A stretch of DNA of 64,000 nucleotides, from assembly GCF_030534335.1 (NCBI RefSeq), contig NZ_CP130565.1:1447501-1511500 (forward strand), given 5' to 3'. The stretch is from Marivirga harenae. GTDB lineage: Bacteria > Bacteroidota > Bacteroidia > Cytophagales > Cyclobacteriaceae. The position numbers and the translations under genes are program-made. A model generated the notes under the pieces. It was not told where the DNA came from and did not search any database. It saw only the letters and a program-made list of their open reading frames with translations. Of the stretch, positions 1 through 9,920 are shown piece after piece; within the stretch, counting starts at the first letter, position 1; each line of letters begins with the position of its first letter.

Positions 1-1
1 A

Positions 2-1324
2 AGAAGTCGAAATAATTTCAAAATAGGTGCTGAAGCCAGTATGCCTTTGGAAATAGTGCACGGCTTTGCTTACCTCAAAAAGGCAGCGGCACATACCAAT
101 CACGAGTTAGGTGCTTTAAGTGAAGAAAAGAGAGATTTAATCTCAAAGGTTTGTGATGAGATTTTAGATAATCAGCATAACGATCAGTTTCCTTTGGTAG
201 TGTGGCAAACGGGCTCCGGTACACAATCCAATATGAATGTAAACGAGGTGGTTTCGAACAGAGCTCAGATCTTGGCCGGAAAAACATATGAGGATGATAA
301 ATTAGTCCATCCTAATGATGATGTGAATAAATCCCAATCATCTAACGATACCTTTCCAACCGGAATGCATATAGCCTGCTATAAAATGGTCATAGAGACT
401 ACTATTCCCGGGATTGAAAAGTTACGAGATACATTAAAGGATAAATCAAAAGCCTTCGAAAAAGTTGTAAAGATTGGACGGACACATTTAATGGATGCAA
501 CTCCTTTAACCATAGGTCAGGAATTTTCCGGATATGTTTCACAGTTGGACCACGGCTTGAAAGCGCTGAGAAATACACTTGATCACCTATCGGAGATAGC
601 GCTGGGCGGAACAGCGGTTGGAACTGGAATTAATACACCAGATGGATATTCGGAATTAGTTGCCAAAAAGATTGCAGAGTTTTCAGGATTGCCATTCCGA
701 ACGGCTGAAAATAAATTCGAGGCTTTGGCAGCTCATGATGCAATAGTAGAATCTCACGGAGCATTGAAGCAGATTGCTGTTTCATTGAATAAGATCGGAA
801 ATGATATTCGATTATTAGCTTCAGGACCAAGATCCGGAATTGGTGAAATCATAATTCCAGCAAATGAACCTGGTTCTTCAATCATGCCGGGTAAAGTAAA
901 TCCTACTCAAGCAGAAGCTTTAACTATGGTTTGTGCTCAAGTAATGGGAAATGATGTTACAATAACAGTAGGGGGCACGCAAGGGCATTATGAATTGAAT
1001 GTTTTCAAACCAGTGATGGCGGCTAATTTTCTTCAGTCCGCAAGATTAATAGGAGATGCGTGTGTATCATTTAATGATAATTGTGCTATTGGAATCGAAC
1101 CCAACTACGAAAGAATTAAAGAACATTTAGATAATTCCTTGATGCTGGTAACTGCATTAAATACCAAAATTGGATATGAGAAGGCAGCCAAGATAGCTAA
1201 GACGGCTCATGAAAATGGTACTAGACTTAAAGATGAGGCTGTTAATCTAGGATTTTTGACCGCAGAGGAATTTGATCAGTGGGTAAAACCAGAGGATATG
1301 ATCGGCAGTTTGAAAAAACAATAA
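2..1324 (+). CDS. fumC: Class II fumarate hydratase, 5' end outside window
   Basis: Catalyses reversible hydration of fumarate to malate in the TCA cycle; cytosolic homotetramer in this family. The frame is open from base 2 ([13 protein letters not shown]) before the first ATG at 41. These residues match the normal FumC N-terminus just after the conserved Q-T-E, so the true start lies left of the window and the ATG at 41 is internal. Visible family motifs are [14 protein letters not shown] (substrate loop), [12 protein letters not shown] with the catalytic-region histidine, and the lyase signature [15 protein letters not shown]. Only roughly 30 N-terminal residues are missing. An argininosuccinate lyase or aspartase is less likely given the TGSGTQSN motif. 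The next gene starts 74 bases downstream on the same strand. Confidence 0.95.
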   Translation, partial: RSRNNFKIGAEASMPLEIVHGFAYLKKAAAHTNHELGALSEEKRDLISKVCDEILDNQHNDQFPLVVWQTGSGTQSNMNVNEVVSNRAQILAGKTYEDDKLVHPNDDVNKSQSSNDTFPTGMHIACYKMVIETTIPGIEKLRDTLKDKSKAFEKVVKIGRTHLMDATPLTIGQEFSGYVSQLDHGLKALRNTLDHLSEIALGGTAVGTGINTPDGYSELVAKKIAEFSGLPFRTAENKFEALAAHDAIVESHGALKQIAVSLNKIGNDIRLLASGPRSGIGEIIIPANEPGSSIMPGKVNPTQAEALTMVCAQVMGNDVTITVGGTQGHYELNVFKPVMAANFLQSARLIGDACVSFNDNCAIGIEPNYERIKEHLDNSLMLVTALNTKIGYEKAAKIAKTAHENGTRLKDEAVNLGFLTAEEFDQWVKPEDMIGSLKKQ

Positions 1325-1398
1325 ATAGTATTATTTGTCTTTATAGTAGTTATTTACTTACTTTAGTTGTACAAAATTGAATTAACCGAATTGATGAT

Positions 1399-2049
1399 AT
1401 GAAAAGCAAGATAAGTTTAATCGCCATTTTAATGATTTTTTGCATGGCATTTTCCGTTTCCGCTCAACTTAGCAGGAAGGAAAAAAAGGAAATGAAAAAA
1501 ATGGCCAAAGAGCTCAAAAGAAATCCGGAGCAGATGAAGGCAATGGTTGAAGAGAATGAGAGTTTGAAAAGTTCAGTTGCCAGCTTAAATTCAGAAGTGG
1601 AAAATCTTAAAGGGCAGTTAAGCAATAAAAATGCTGAAATCGCTACCGCGAGACAAGAGGCGCAGGAGGCGAAAGCAATGGCTGAAGCACAACGACAAAG
1701 GGCCAACGAGATGGCAAAAAAGGTAAAAGAAGGTCAAAATAGCGAGCCAAATGCATTGGATGAAAGCGGAACTTGGTTTAAAGTGCAAGTAGGAGCTTTT
1801 GAAAATATCGATATGTCCGAATACTTCAAAAATAATCCCAATTTCAGTGGAGAAGAGACGGAAGAGGGTTTACAAAGAATTACTCTAGGACGATTTAGAG
1901 ATTATTGGGAGGCCGATCGGTTCAAAAAGACTTTAAGAAAAATGGGCGTTAAAGAGGCTTGGATCGTACCTTACAAAGACGGTGCGCGGGTTCCTCTAAA
2001 AGAGGTGTTAGAAAACCTGTCTGCTAAACCGGAAAACGCTGGAGAATAG
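1399..2049 (+). CDS. Secreted coiled-coil protein with SPOR domain
   Basis: 216 residues. An N-terminal signal peptide (about residues 1-22, ending FSVSAQ) implies export to the periplasm or envelope. Residues about 25-115 are a highly charged, heptad-like segment rich in K, E, Q and A (coiled coil). Residues about 125-205 resemble a SPOR domain: WFKVQVGAF at the start, then GLQRITLGRFRDYWEADRFKKTLRKMG and a final strand with AWIVPY. SPOR domains bind denuded peptidoglycan glycan strands at sites of cell division. The role here is inferred from the domain only. The gene has its own strong downstream hairpin terminator, so it probably forms a single unit or the end of a unit with fumC. Confidence 0.75.
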   Translation: MKSKISLIAILMIFCMAFSVSAQLSRKEKKEMKKMAKELKRNPEQMKAMVEENESLKSSVASLNSEVENLKGQLSNKNAEIATARQEAQEAKAMAEAQRQRANEMAKKVKEGQNSEPNALDESGTWFKVQVGAFENIDMSEYFKNNPNFSGEETEEGLQRITLGRFRDYWEADRFKKTLRKMGVKEAWIVPYKDGARVPLKEVLENLSAKPENAGE

Positions 2050-2057
2050 ATCATTCT

Positions 2058-2142
2058 AGGCTTGCTTGAAACTAATTTCCATTTTATATCAATGGAAATA
2101 TTGCAAAACACCATGCAATTAACTTTCGAGCAAGCTTTTTTT
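2058..2142 (+). terminator. Nested hairpin terminator after SPOR gene
   Basis: An outer stem pairs AGGCTTGCTTGAAA (2058-2071) with TTTCGAGCAAGCT (2124-2136) and runs into a T tract at 2136-2142. Inside it sits a second perfect hairpin, ATTTCCATT-TTATATC-AATGGAAAT. This is a good Rho-independent terminator separating the SPOR gene from murF-alr. Confidence 0.7.
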
Positions 2143-2165
2143 ATATTCATTTTGTATCATTCATT

Positions 2166-4643
2166 TTGTCCTATAATTTGAAAATTGAATTCTCTTCCCT
2201 ACCTACTATTCTAGATGGAGATATTTATCAGCTCCGAAAAGATAGAACTATTGAGAATATTTACATAGACAGTAGGAATGCTGTCACCAATCCTAAAAAT
2301 TTATTTATCGCAATAAAGGGAGAGCGCCACAATGGTCATGATTTCATTGATGAACTCTATAAAAAAGGGATAAGAAATTTCATTATTGATCAAGAAATTA
2401 GTAGCCTTAATTACCCTGATGCCAATTTTTTTAAGTCTAATAACAGTGTGGAAGCTCTGCAGTCTTTAGCTGGTTACAAAAGAAAAAGCTTTACTGGTAA
2501 ATTAATAAGCATTACGGGAAGCAATGGCAAAACCATTGTAAAAGAATGGTTGGGAAAATTAATTGAATCAGTTTATTCAGTTTATAGAAGTCCAAGAAGC
2601 TATAATTCACAGGTAGGAGTGCCTTTATCTTTATGGCATTTGAATAACTATCAAGATTATGCAATAATAGAGGCAGGTATATCCAAGCTGGGGGAGATGG
2701 AAAAATTGGAAGCCATTATCAAACCTGAAATTGGAATTTTTACGAACTTGGGCACTGCTCATGATGAAGGGTTTTCTAGTTTGGAAGAAAAAGCAAATCA
2801 AAAGGCTCTGTTATTTAAAGATGCAAAAACCATCATATTTTGTAAAGATTTCCCTGAAGTCTCTAATTCGCTACATAATATTCCAAGACTTGAAGAAAAA
2901 GAGTTTATAGGATGGTCATTTGAGGATAATACTTCTAATTTTTTTGTGGAAAGGGAAGAACGTGGAAATGGAACTGCTATTCGAATTCCTTTTGATGAGC
3001 AATTTCATATTTTTCATGTGCCTTTTCAGGATTATGCTTCGTTGGAAAATATCACGCATTGTTTGCTTTTATTATTGCACGAAGGGCTACCTATCAAAAT
3101 AATTCAAAATACAGTAAATGATCTGAGACCTCTAAATATGAGGTTGGAAACCAAAAAAGGTAAGAACAATACATACCTGGTCGATGATTCCTATAATAAT
3201 GATTTGGTCGGCTTAGATACAGCCCTGCAATTTTTTAGCCAGCAAAAGCAGTATCAAAAGAGGGTTCTCATTTTATCAGATTTATTAGAAACTGGACTCA
3301 GTTCAAAAATTTTGTACAAACAGCTAGCAGAAAGAATTTCTTCTGAGAAGCTCGACTTGATCGTAGGGATAGGAGATGAAATTTCACTGCTGTCAAATCA
3401 TTACGAGGGGCAGGTTATTAATTTTGAAGACACCAATTCATTTCTAGAATATGAAAAAGATCATCCTTTTCAAGAGGCAGTAATTCTCATAAAGGGAGCT
3501 AGAAGGTTTGGTTTTGAGTCAATTGTCCAGAGATTAGAGCAAAAGATCCATGGAACCGTTCTAGAAATAGACCTCAATAAAATAACCCATAATTTGAACC
3601 TTTACCGGTCGAGATTAAAGCCCAATGTTAAAACCATGGTGATGGTAAAAGCATTTGCTTATGGCAGTAGTAGTCATGAGATTGCTAACTGGCTGGAATT
3701 TCAGAATGTGGATTATTTAGCAGTTGCTTATGCAGATGAAGGGGTAGTTTTGCGCCAGCACGGGATTAAATTACCCATTATGGTCATGAATCCGGACCCT
3801 AGGTCATTTGAACTTCTCCACCAATATGATTTAGAACCAGAATTGTACAGCCAGGAAATTTTCAGAGATTATGCTAGCTATACTCGAAACCAAAAGAAGC
3901 AATTTCGAATCCATTTGAAGTTAGACACAGGCATGCATAGGTTGGGTTTTGAGCCTGTGGAAATGGATATTTTAAAGTCACTATTAAAGGACAATCCCCA
4001 ATTAAAAGTAAGCTCCATTTTTAGCCACCTGGCTGGATCTGATGAAGCATTGCACAATGGATTTTCTGCTCAGCAAGCTATGTCATTTAAGAAATCAGCA
4101 GATGCGATAATTGATCATATAGGCTATAAACCAATATTACATCTATTAAACAGTCCAGGTATCAGCCGATTTCCAGACTACCAATTTGATATGGTGCGAT
4201 TGGGAATCGGCTTGTACGGAATCGATCCCACAGGCCTTCACAGTAGCCAATTAAAATCAGTTTCCACATTAAAAACTGTAATTTCACAAGTAAAGCAAAT
4301 TAGAAAAGGGGAAACCATTGGCTATTCAAGAAAAGGGGTGGCTCATGAAGAAATGAAAATTGCCACGATTTCAATTGGTTATGCAGATGGGTTCAATAGA
4401 AAATTTAGCCAAGGTGTTGGACAAGTGATGATCAATGGAAAATTGGCTCCGGTTATCGGCAATGTATGCATGGACATGACAATGGTAGATGTGACCAATA
4501 GCGAATGTCGTGCAGGAGATGAAGTGATTGTCTTTGGAGAGAATCCCGATATTTCTGAAATGGCAGAAGCGATTGGTACAATCCCATACGAAATCCTTAC
4601 CAATATCTCAGAGAGAGTAAAAAGGGTTTTTTATACTGAGTAA
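2166..4643 (+). CDS. MurF-alanine racemase fusion
   Basis: 825 residues. The N-terminal half (about 1-455) is a Mur ligase of the MurF type, adding D-Ala-D-Ala to UDP-MurNAc-tripeptide; the ATP loop GSNGKT is at residues 118-123 and the central DSYNND motif is present. The C-terminal half (about 460-825) is a PLP-dependent alanine racemase: PLP lysine K495 in MVKAFAYG, catalytic tyrosine Y720 in IGYSRKG, and the LGIGLYGID and NVCMDMTMVDV motifs. The fusion couples D-Ala supply to its use and is common in Bacteroidota. The start is a TTG at 2166, since no in-frame ATG lies between it and the upstream terminator. Both active sites look intact. Confidence 0.93.
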   Translation: MSYNLKIEFSSLPTILDGDIYQLRKDRTIENIYIDSRNAVTNPKNLFIAIKGERHNGHDFIDELYKKGIRNFIIDQEISSLNYPDANFFKSNNSVEALQSLAGYKRKSFTGKLISITGSNGKTIVKEWLGKLIESVYSVYRSPRSYNSQVGVPLSLWHLNNYQDYAIIEAGISKLGEMEKLEAIIKPEIGIFTNLGTAHDEGFSSLEEKANQKALLFKDAKTIIFCKDFPEVSNSLHNIPRLEEKEFIGWSFEDNTSNFFVEREERGNGTAIRIPFDEQFHIFHVPFQDYASLENITHCLLLLLHEGLPIKIIQNTVNDLRPLNMRLETKKGKNNTYLVDDSYNNDLVGLDTALQFFSQQKQYQKRVLILSDLLETGLSSKILYKQLAERISSEKLDLIVGIGDEISLLSNHYEGQVINFEDTNSFLEYEKDHPFQEAVILIKGARRFGFESIVQRLEQKIHGTVLEIDLNKITHNLNLYRSRLKPNVKTMVMVKAFAYGSSSHEIANWLEFQNVDYLAVAYADEGVVLRQHGIKLPIMVMNPDPRSFELLHQYDLEPELYSQEIFRDYASYTRNQKKQFRIHLKLDTGMHRLGFEPVEMDILKSLLKDNPQLKVSSIFSHLAGSDEALHNGFSAQQAMSFKKSADAIIDHIGYKPILHLLNSPGISRFPDYQFDMVRLGIGLYGIDPTGLHSSQLKSVSTLKTVISQVKQIRKGETIGYSRKGVAHEEMKIATISIGYADGFNRKFSQGVGQVMINGKLAPVIGNVCMDMTMVDVTNSECRAGDEVIVFGENPDISEMAEAIGTIPYEILTNISERVKRVFYTE

Positions 4644-4676
4644 AACAAGCCCTTTTATTTTAACTTGTTATGTCTT

Positions 4677-5228
4677 TTAAGAATTACATCCAGTAAAAAA
4701 TCCTAATAATTTGGAAAAATATAATTGAAGATCCTTGGATCTATCTGTTTTCGAAAAGTCTCCAATTCTTTTTTCATCTACTTTATGCTCTTTAAGAGTA
4801 GCTAAAATACAGCTCTTTTCCTTTTGATCTAGCATTTCTCGATTCGTCATCTTATTTAAGAAATAATCTGCGAATTTAAAGTCTAGCTGGTTGAAAACCA
4901 GCAATCCATATGTTAGGGAAATAATCGCAGAGTTTTTTGATGATTTCAATGTTGAATATAAATCACCTTTAGTCAGATCCGTTCCGATAAATTCAGCCTT
5001 CATTTTGACTAATTGCAACTCAGCATATAAGGCTGTTTTTCCAGAAGCCGTTGATGTATCTATCTCTAAAAATAACTTTGATTCAAAAAAAACCATCAAA
5101 CTAGTTTCAAAAACCTTAAGCGTTTCGTCAAAAGGGGATTTTTGGGCGACTATGTTATGAGTGGTGCCAAAAAAACATACACCAGCAAGTATCCAGATGC
5201 ATGCGAGTTTTGTAAGGGTTTTCTTCAT
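4677..5228 (-). CDS. Hypothetical secreted protein
   Basis: About 183 residues from the chosen ATG at 5228, which begins a clean signal peptide (MKKTLTKLACIWILAGVCFFG..., ending near NIVAQ). An upstream in-frame ATG at 5318 would add a Met- and basic-rich 30-residue extension before the signal peptide and is less likely. The mature part is mixed helical with no motif I recognise. A cysteine in the middle (EKSC) and one near the C-terminus (FTGCNS) could form a disulfide in the periplasm. It converges on murF-alr with a 33-base gap. Function unknown. Confidence 0.6.
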   Translation of the reverse strand: MKKTLTKLACIWILAGVCFFGTTHNIVAQKSPFDETLKVFETSLMVFFESKLFLEIDTSTASGKTALYAELQLVKMKAEFIGTDLTKGDLYSTLKSSKNSAIISLTYGLLVFNQLDFKFADYFLNKMTNREMLDQKEKSCILATLKEHKVDEKRIGDFSKTDRSKDLQLYFSKLLGFFTGCNS

Positions 5229-5712
5229 ATTATCTAAGATCATTTTAGCAACATTTCTAACAACTCGCTTCACATTTAGCCTGACATTCCCTTTCATCAT
5301 CATCATTAAAGCTATCATTGAATTTTTTTGTTGTTATTTTTTCGCTGTAGTTAAAGCAAGGATGCTAAAACTTCTCTATTAAATATTGACAATTAGACCT
5401 TTCAGAGCTTTTGTTTTCATAAGACAAGAATCGGTAATATCCTCTCGAAAAAGCTCATTTAAAAGCTTGCGTAGGTCAATACTTTCAACATCAAAATTCT
5501 GATCTATGCTATAAAATAGTACTAGTTTAATTTATTCATATATGCATACCATCCGTACTTCTTTAGAAACAAATTATACAGAAAAAATGAATTAAATGAG
5601 ACTTTCAGAACATATTTTACTTCATGCTGAAGCTTATGCGAAATAAAAATACCCATTTTTGGGTATTGCCAATTTTAGATTATCCATCGAACTTTGATAA
5701 AAAGCTTAGGGG
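5229..5712. other. Gap with a possible gene relic
   Basis: No complete gene is seen. On the minus strand 5379-5531 is an open, protein-like stretch of about 50 codons with no start codon (contains FDVESIDLRKLLNELF and ends KALKGLIVNI). It may be the 3' relic of a lost gene or chance. A small hairpin, ATACCCA-ttt-TGGGTAT, lies near 5650, upstream of the next promoter. Confidence 0.3.
5666..5696 (+). promoter_or_regulatory. Probable Bacteroidota-type promoter
   Basis: TTG at 5666-5668, a 20-base spacer, then GAACTTTG at 5689-5696. This matches the TTG-N19..21-TAnnTTTG pattern except for one base in the -7 box. The predicted start site, about 5703, lies just upstream of the ATG at 5713. Confidence 0.45.
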
Positions 5713-5937
5713 ATGAAGTTTTTCTTAGTTATATCAATTATTGCCTTTTGGTGGGTTCCTATGAACTCACCTGGCAATATTGGTATTTCTACTTTTTTGT
5801 ATTCAACTGAATTGCTAGCACCAATGAATGAGATCAATGATACTACCATTGGCCAGCAGGAATTTTCAACTAAAAGGAAAATGGATCATTTTGGGTTTCG
5901 GTCAAGACGGGATATATTAATAAATGAGATCGATTAA
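5713..5937 (+). CDS. Small secreted hypothetical protein
   Basis: 74 residues. The N-terminus is hydrophobic (MKFFLVISIIAFWWVPM) and could be a signal peptide or a single membrane anchor. The remainder is polar with a basic stretch (STKRKMDHFGFRSRRD). No known family recognised. Its stop codon is one base from the ATG of the next gene (TAAgATG), which suggests translational coupling. A plausible promoter lies immediately upstream. Confidence 0.45.
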   Translation: MKFFLVISIIAFWWVPMNSPGNIGISTFLYSTELLAPMNEINDTTIGQQEFSTKRKMDHFGFRSRRDILINEID

Positions 5938-5938
5938 G

Positions 5939-6280
5939 ATGGAAGTAAACTATCAAAATATACAAGAAGAAATTCAAGGGAATTGGCTTTGCACCAAATC
6001 CTTTGATCAAACAGAGGAGGAATCAATAGATTTGGATTTTTCTTTATTGATTGCTAAAAATATTATCTCCAGGACAGGCGCTGGAGCCAGATATTGGCCT
6101 AATATTGCAAGTTTTGAATTAGTAGGATCAAACAAGGACGGGTATTTTTATCGGGAGGATGGATGTTTCATGCAAGTAAAGACTATAGCTAACAACGAAA
6201 TGGTAATTGAACTTTTTTTGAAAGATAGCAGAGGACAGCTGAACACCGTAATTTTCACTTTTGAGAAGGAATTGGATTAG
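5939..6280 (+). CDS. Hypothetical protein, coupled to the upstream small gene
   Basis: 113 residues from the ATG at 5939; an ATG at 5924 in the same frame overlaps the upstream gene and is less likely. No signal peptide. The pattern GNWLCTKSF..., then alternating strands (FYREDGCFMQVKT, MVIELFLKD, NTVIFTFEKE) suggests a small beta-barrel or lipocalin-like fold, but no family can be named. Two cysteines are present. Probably co-transcribed with the 74-residue gene before it. Confidence 0.5.
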   Translation: MEVNYQNIQEEIQGNWLCTKSFDQTEEESIDLDFSLLIAKNIISRTGAGARYWPNIASFELVGSNKDGYFYREDGCFMQVKTIANNEMVIELFLKDSRGQLNTVIFTFEKELD

Positions 6281-6401
6281 TAATTAACCTTATTTTAAGA
6301 ATAGCAAAAACCTGCCTCAGTTTTCTTTTTAGTTAGGTATTTAGACTGAAAGTGCTTTCATCAGTTATTTAAGCTGTACGCCTTTCAGCTTTCATTTGCA
6401 G

Positions 6402-7454
6402 CTAAGCCTTTTCAATTTTTTCTTTTGACAAGATCTTATCTTCTTTTTCCAATTCCAATTCATCACTATCATCATTTGTTTTAGCTAGATACAGTTGCAG
6501 AAACATAGGAAAATGATCGGATCCAATATCGCTCATTCTTTTCATTTTTTGCAGTCGGAAATGTCCTGAACAAAAAACATGATCTAACGGCCATCTGGCA
6601 ATACTGTGCTTTGCATGAAAGGAGCTGAAAAATCCTCTACCTCTTCTCGGATCCAATAGACCGCTAATTTTTAAAAATAGCTCAGTAGTATAACTCCATG
6701 CCACATCATTCAAGTCACCAGCCACAATTGTGGGTGTTTTATCAGCCTGGGTTTTTTGTCCTACAAGTAAAATCTCAGCATCACGAGCTGTAGATTTTGG
6801 ATTTTCAGACGGTACTGGGGGTTCTGGATGAATCGCATATAGTTTTATTAGACGATTATTTAACTTGATATCCGTTTCAATTGACGGAATGTCATCTTTA
6901 ATCCAATGGTGAACTCTTGTATTGATAAGCTCCAATTTTGAAAATAAAAGCATACCATAAGTATTCTCTTTATCTTCTAGGACATGATACTTATAATCAT
7001 TACCAAAAGCATTGACACATTTTTCTTTCCACCATTCGTTAGTTTCTAAAAGTAATACAATATCAGATTGCTCTTTCTGTACCATTTTGGCCAATTTTCC
7101 CCAGTCCCGGTTACCTTGCAGAACATTGGCAATTAATAGTTTAATGCTAGGTTTTCGGTCAGTTGGCACAGAATCAATCTGCTTTTTTGCAAAGGGTAAA
7201 TATGGATAAATCTGATAGGTTAAATAAAATTGGTTTGCAATAAGTAATAGTATAAAACCGTAAGAAAAGTATTCTTCAGCGGTGAATGTGAGAAAGGAGG
7301 CAATGACTATGATTAGGTTTGAAACCCACTTTTGCGCTCTAGGGAACTCAAAAACACGAAAAGTCCAATAATCATGACGAATTAAAGGAAGTAAGCTGAT
7401 AAGTATCAAAACACTTCCTAAAACATAAATGAGAATCTTAACAAAATCTATCAA
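6402..7454 (-). CDS. Membrane-anchored endonuclease/exonuclease/phosphatase family protein
   Basis: 350 residues. About the first 90 hold three hydrophobic segments (ILIYVLGSVLILISLLPLI; WVSNLIIVIASFLTF; YGFILLLIANQFYL) that place the enzyme in the inner membrane. The rest is an EEP domain: LLIANVLQGN at its start, IVLLLETNEWW (metal-binding Glu), GDLNDVAWS (catalytic D-x-N), LDHVFCSG, and the terminal GSDHFPM with the catalytic His. EEP enzymes cleave phosphodiester bonds in nucleic acids, lipids or inositol phosphates; the substrate cannot be told from sequence. The C-terminus ends in a short acidic/basic tail. It is transcribed alone. Confidence 0.8.
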   Translation of the reverse strand: MIDFVKILIYVLGSVLILISLLPLIRHDYWTFRVFEFPRAQKWVSNLIIVIASFLTFTAEEYFSYGFILLLIANQFYLTYQIYPYLPFAKKQIDSVPTDRKPSIKLLIANVLQGNRDWGKLAKMVQKEQSDIVLLLETNEWWKEKCVNAFGNDYKYHVLEDKENTYGMLLFSKLELINTRVHHWIKDDIPSIETDIKLNNRLIKLYAIHPEPPVPSENPKSTARDAEILLVGQKTQADKTPTIVAGDLNDVAWSYTTELFLKISGLLDPRRGRGFFSSFHAKHSIARWPLDHVFCSGHFRLQKMKRMSDIGSDHFPMFLQLYLAKTNDDSDELELEKEDKILSKEKIEKA

Positions 7455-7627
7455 TAGTTCTGGCTTCTATAGTCTGTTCAAGATAATAAAATCATTCTAC
7501 TAAATTGGATTATAAAATAGTATTCACTAAAAATTGCTTACATATGACAAATTTCAAATAGATCATATCTATTTAATGGAAGTTCAATTGTTAGCTTTTT
7601 TATATAAAAAGTAACTCAAGTTAGCCA

Positions 7628-8953
7628 CTAACTATTTGTTTTCACCCATTTCAATAGGGTCTTGTAATTCACTTTAGTACCATGCATTAATATTCCAATT
7701 CTATAAATTCTGCCAGCCATCCAAATAGTAAAAATAAATCCAACGATCATCAGCCCCATACTTAAAGCCAGTTCCCAAGCAGGAACACCAAAGGCAACCC
7801 TGGCCATCATGGCTACAGGAGCCGTGAAGGGAATAATGGACAACCAAAAGCTAACATTCCCATCCGGTTCGGGCATTACGAACATGAAGGTTCCTAAGAA
7901 CCCGATAATCATAGGCATGGTAATCGGCATGGTGAATTGCTGAGCATCGGAGATATTATCGACCGCTGATCCAACTGCTGCGAATAGGGCACCATACAAT
8001 AAATATCCACTGACAAAGAAAAAAGCAAAAACTGATATATAGTAGGCATAAGGAATATCATAAACGATATTGAGTATTTCCCCTACTTTAGAATTCTCCA
8101 TCATTTCCTGTGCTTCGGTATTGCCATTCATGCCCGACATACTTTGCTGGGCAGTTTGCATATCGGCAGGATTCAAATCAAACATGCTAAAAACAGCTGA
8201 TGATAGAACAAAAATCAAAACTACCCAAATTACAAACTGTAATAAGCCCACTGAAGCTACCCCTACTACTTTTCCAATCATAAGTTGGAATGGCTTCACA
8301 GAAGAAACAATAATTTCAACGATTTTACTCGATTTTTCCTCAATAACGCCTTGCATGATTTGACTTCCGTAAATCAAAACAAACATATAAACAAGAAAAC
8401 TAAAGGCATAAGCAATACCATAAGCAACGCCTGCACTACTCGCTTTTTCCTCTCCAGAATCGGATACGTTGATAGTACTTAAGCTTATATTGGTTTTTAA
8501 ACTTTCTAATTCCTCCTCATTAATTCCGCTAGCTTTTAATTTTTGATCTCGAATTTGAGATTCTATTTGATTTTCAAAATAGGAGCTGGCTTGCAAACTA
8601 GGATTCTTTTTGGCGTACATGGTGATCCCTTGCGGATCGCTCAATTCCAATTTTGGTAAATACAAAAGTGCGTAAGCCTCACTTTCAGTAAATATAGTTT
8701 TAGCTTCCTCTAAATTGATGTTTAATTCTTCAAAAGCATATTTGTTATCGTTTTCGAAATTAAAGGTTCCTGCTTCATCCAAAACATAAACTTGTTGTTG
8801 TTCAGCATTTTTGGATTCTTCTATAGCGAAATACAGCATACCGCCAATTATTGCAGGAAAAAGTAATGGAACTAATATGGTTGCTAATAAAAAACTTTTC
8901 TTTTTAACTCTGCTGTCGAATTCCCTTTTAATTACTAAGCCTATCTTGCTCAT
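7628..8953 (-). CDS. ABC-2 type transporter permease (NatB-like)
   Basis: 441 residues. One N-terminal membrane helix (FLLATILVPLLFPAIIGGMLYFAI) is followed by an extracytoplasmic domain of about 140 residues, then five or six helices in the C-terminal half. A typical coupling segment (QGVIEEKSSKIVEIIVSSVKPFQLMIGKV) is visible. This is the NatB/YhaP-like layout of Na+ or drug exporters. It follows the ATPase gene by 18 bases on the same strand and the two surely form one exporter. Substrate unknown. Confidence 0.85.
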   Translation of the reverse strand: MSKIGLVIKREFDSRVKKKSFLLATILVPLLFPAIIGGMLYFAIEESKNAEQQQVYVLDEAGTFNFENDNKYAFEELNINLEEAKTIFTESEAYALLYLPKLELSDPQGITMYAKKNPSLQASSYFENQIESQIRDQKLKASGINEEELESLKTNISLSTINVSDSGEEKASSAGVAYGIAYAFSFLVYMFVLIYGSQIMQGVIEEKSSKIVEIIVSSVKPFQLMIGKVVGVASVGLLQFVIWVVLIFVLSSAVFSMFDLNPADMQTAQQSMSGMNGNTEAQEMMENSKVGEILNIVYDIPYAYYISVFAFFFVSGYLLYGALFAAVGSAVDNISDAQQFTMPITMPMIIGFLGTFMFVMPEPDGNVSFWLSIIPFTAPVAMMARVAFGVPAWELALSMGLMIVGFIFTIWMAGRIYRIGILMHGTKVNYKTLLKWVKTNS

Positions 8954-8971
8954 CTGATGGTTATTTTAAGG

Positions 8972-9901
8972 TTATGTTGTTGGAATGTTTTGTTTATCTC
9001 CTTTTACTAATTGGATAAAAATGTCATTGATGGATGGAATTTCCTCTTGAAATGACACAATATCTACATTTTGATTAATCAATTCCTGTAGTACTTGATT
9101 AGAGGAGGAGCCTGATATCAATTTTAAGGTTGATTGCTGTAACCCATCGCCCAATTCTGATTTATTTTCCAGATTGAAGGTATCATTAGTTGAAATACCG
9201 TTGCCTCTATGTACTAAAGTATATTGATTGGATTTAAATTGATTTTTGATTGTAGATTTTTCACCGTCTAAAATCTTCTCAGATTTATTGATCAATGCAA
9301 TATAGTCACACATTTCCTCAACCGACTCCATTCTGTGTGTACTGAAAATAACAGTGCTTCCTTTCTCTCTCAGGCTTAAAATCTCATCTTTTATCAGATT
9401 GGCATTAATAGGGTCAAAACCCGAAAAAGGTTCATCTAAAATTATCAATTCCGGTTCATGCATCACCGTAGAGATGAACTGCACTTTTTGTTGCATTCCT
9501 TTAGATAGGTCTTCGATTTTCTTATCTAACCAATCCGATGCCTCAAATCTTTCCAACCAAGCCTTAATTTTTTGTACAGCTTCTTTTTTTGAAAGGCCTT
9601 TTAATTGAGCCAGATACAATAGTTGATCGCCAACTTTCATTTTTTTGTACAGGCCCCTTTCCTCAGGGAGGTAGCCAATTGTACCAATATGCTTTGGAGC
9701 TAAATTCTCCCCATTGATTTGGATCTGACCGCTATCAGCGTTAATGATTTGGTTTACAATTCTAATAAAAGTACTTTTTCCTGCTCCATTTGGACCCAAC
9801 AAGCCAAAAATTGATTGCTTTGGGATTTCTAATTCCACGTTATGAAGCGCTACATTTTCATGAAATGTTTTATTAAGGTTCTTTGCGGTAAGTATATGCA
9901 C
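8972..9901 (-). CDS. ABC transporter ATP-binding protein (NatA-like)
   Basis: 309 residues from a GTG at 9901 (M-H-I-L-T-A-K-N-L). An ATG at 9934 is in frame, but the -7 box of a good promoter lies inside that extension, so it would be untranscribed. Walker A GPNGAGKST, signature LSKGMQQK, Walker B LIILDEPFSG and the H-loop STHRM are all present. The last about 90 residues form a DUF4162-like C-terminal domain typical of this subfamily. It energises the permease encoded 18 bases downstream. Confidence 0.88.
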   Translation of the reverse strand: MHILTAKNLNKTFHENVALHNVELEIPKQSIFGLLGPNGAGKSTFIRIVNQIINADSGQIQINGENLAPKHIGTIGYLPEERGLYKKMKVGDQLLYLAQLKGLSKKEAVQKIKAWLERFEASDWLDKKIEDLSKGMQQKVQFISTVMHEPELIILDEPFSGFDPINANLIKDEILSLREKGSTVIFSTHRMESVEEMCDYIALINKSEKILDGEKSTIKNQFKSNQYTLVHRGNGISTNDTFNLENKSELGDGLQQSTLKLISGSSSNQVLQELINQNVDIVSFQEEIPSINDIFIQLVKGDKQNIPTT

Positions 9902-9920
9902 GTTGATGTAATTTTTTTTA

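Noticed and set aside
41-1324. ATG at 41 as the true fumarase start
   Set aside because: The 13 codons before it match the conserved FumC N-terminus in the same frame; the gene is simply cut by the window edge.
4891-5382. Plus-strand open frames opposite the secreted hypothetical gene
   Set aside because: They lie antisense to a frame with a clean signal peptide and lack one themselves; treated as shadows.
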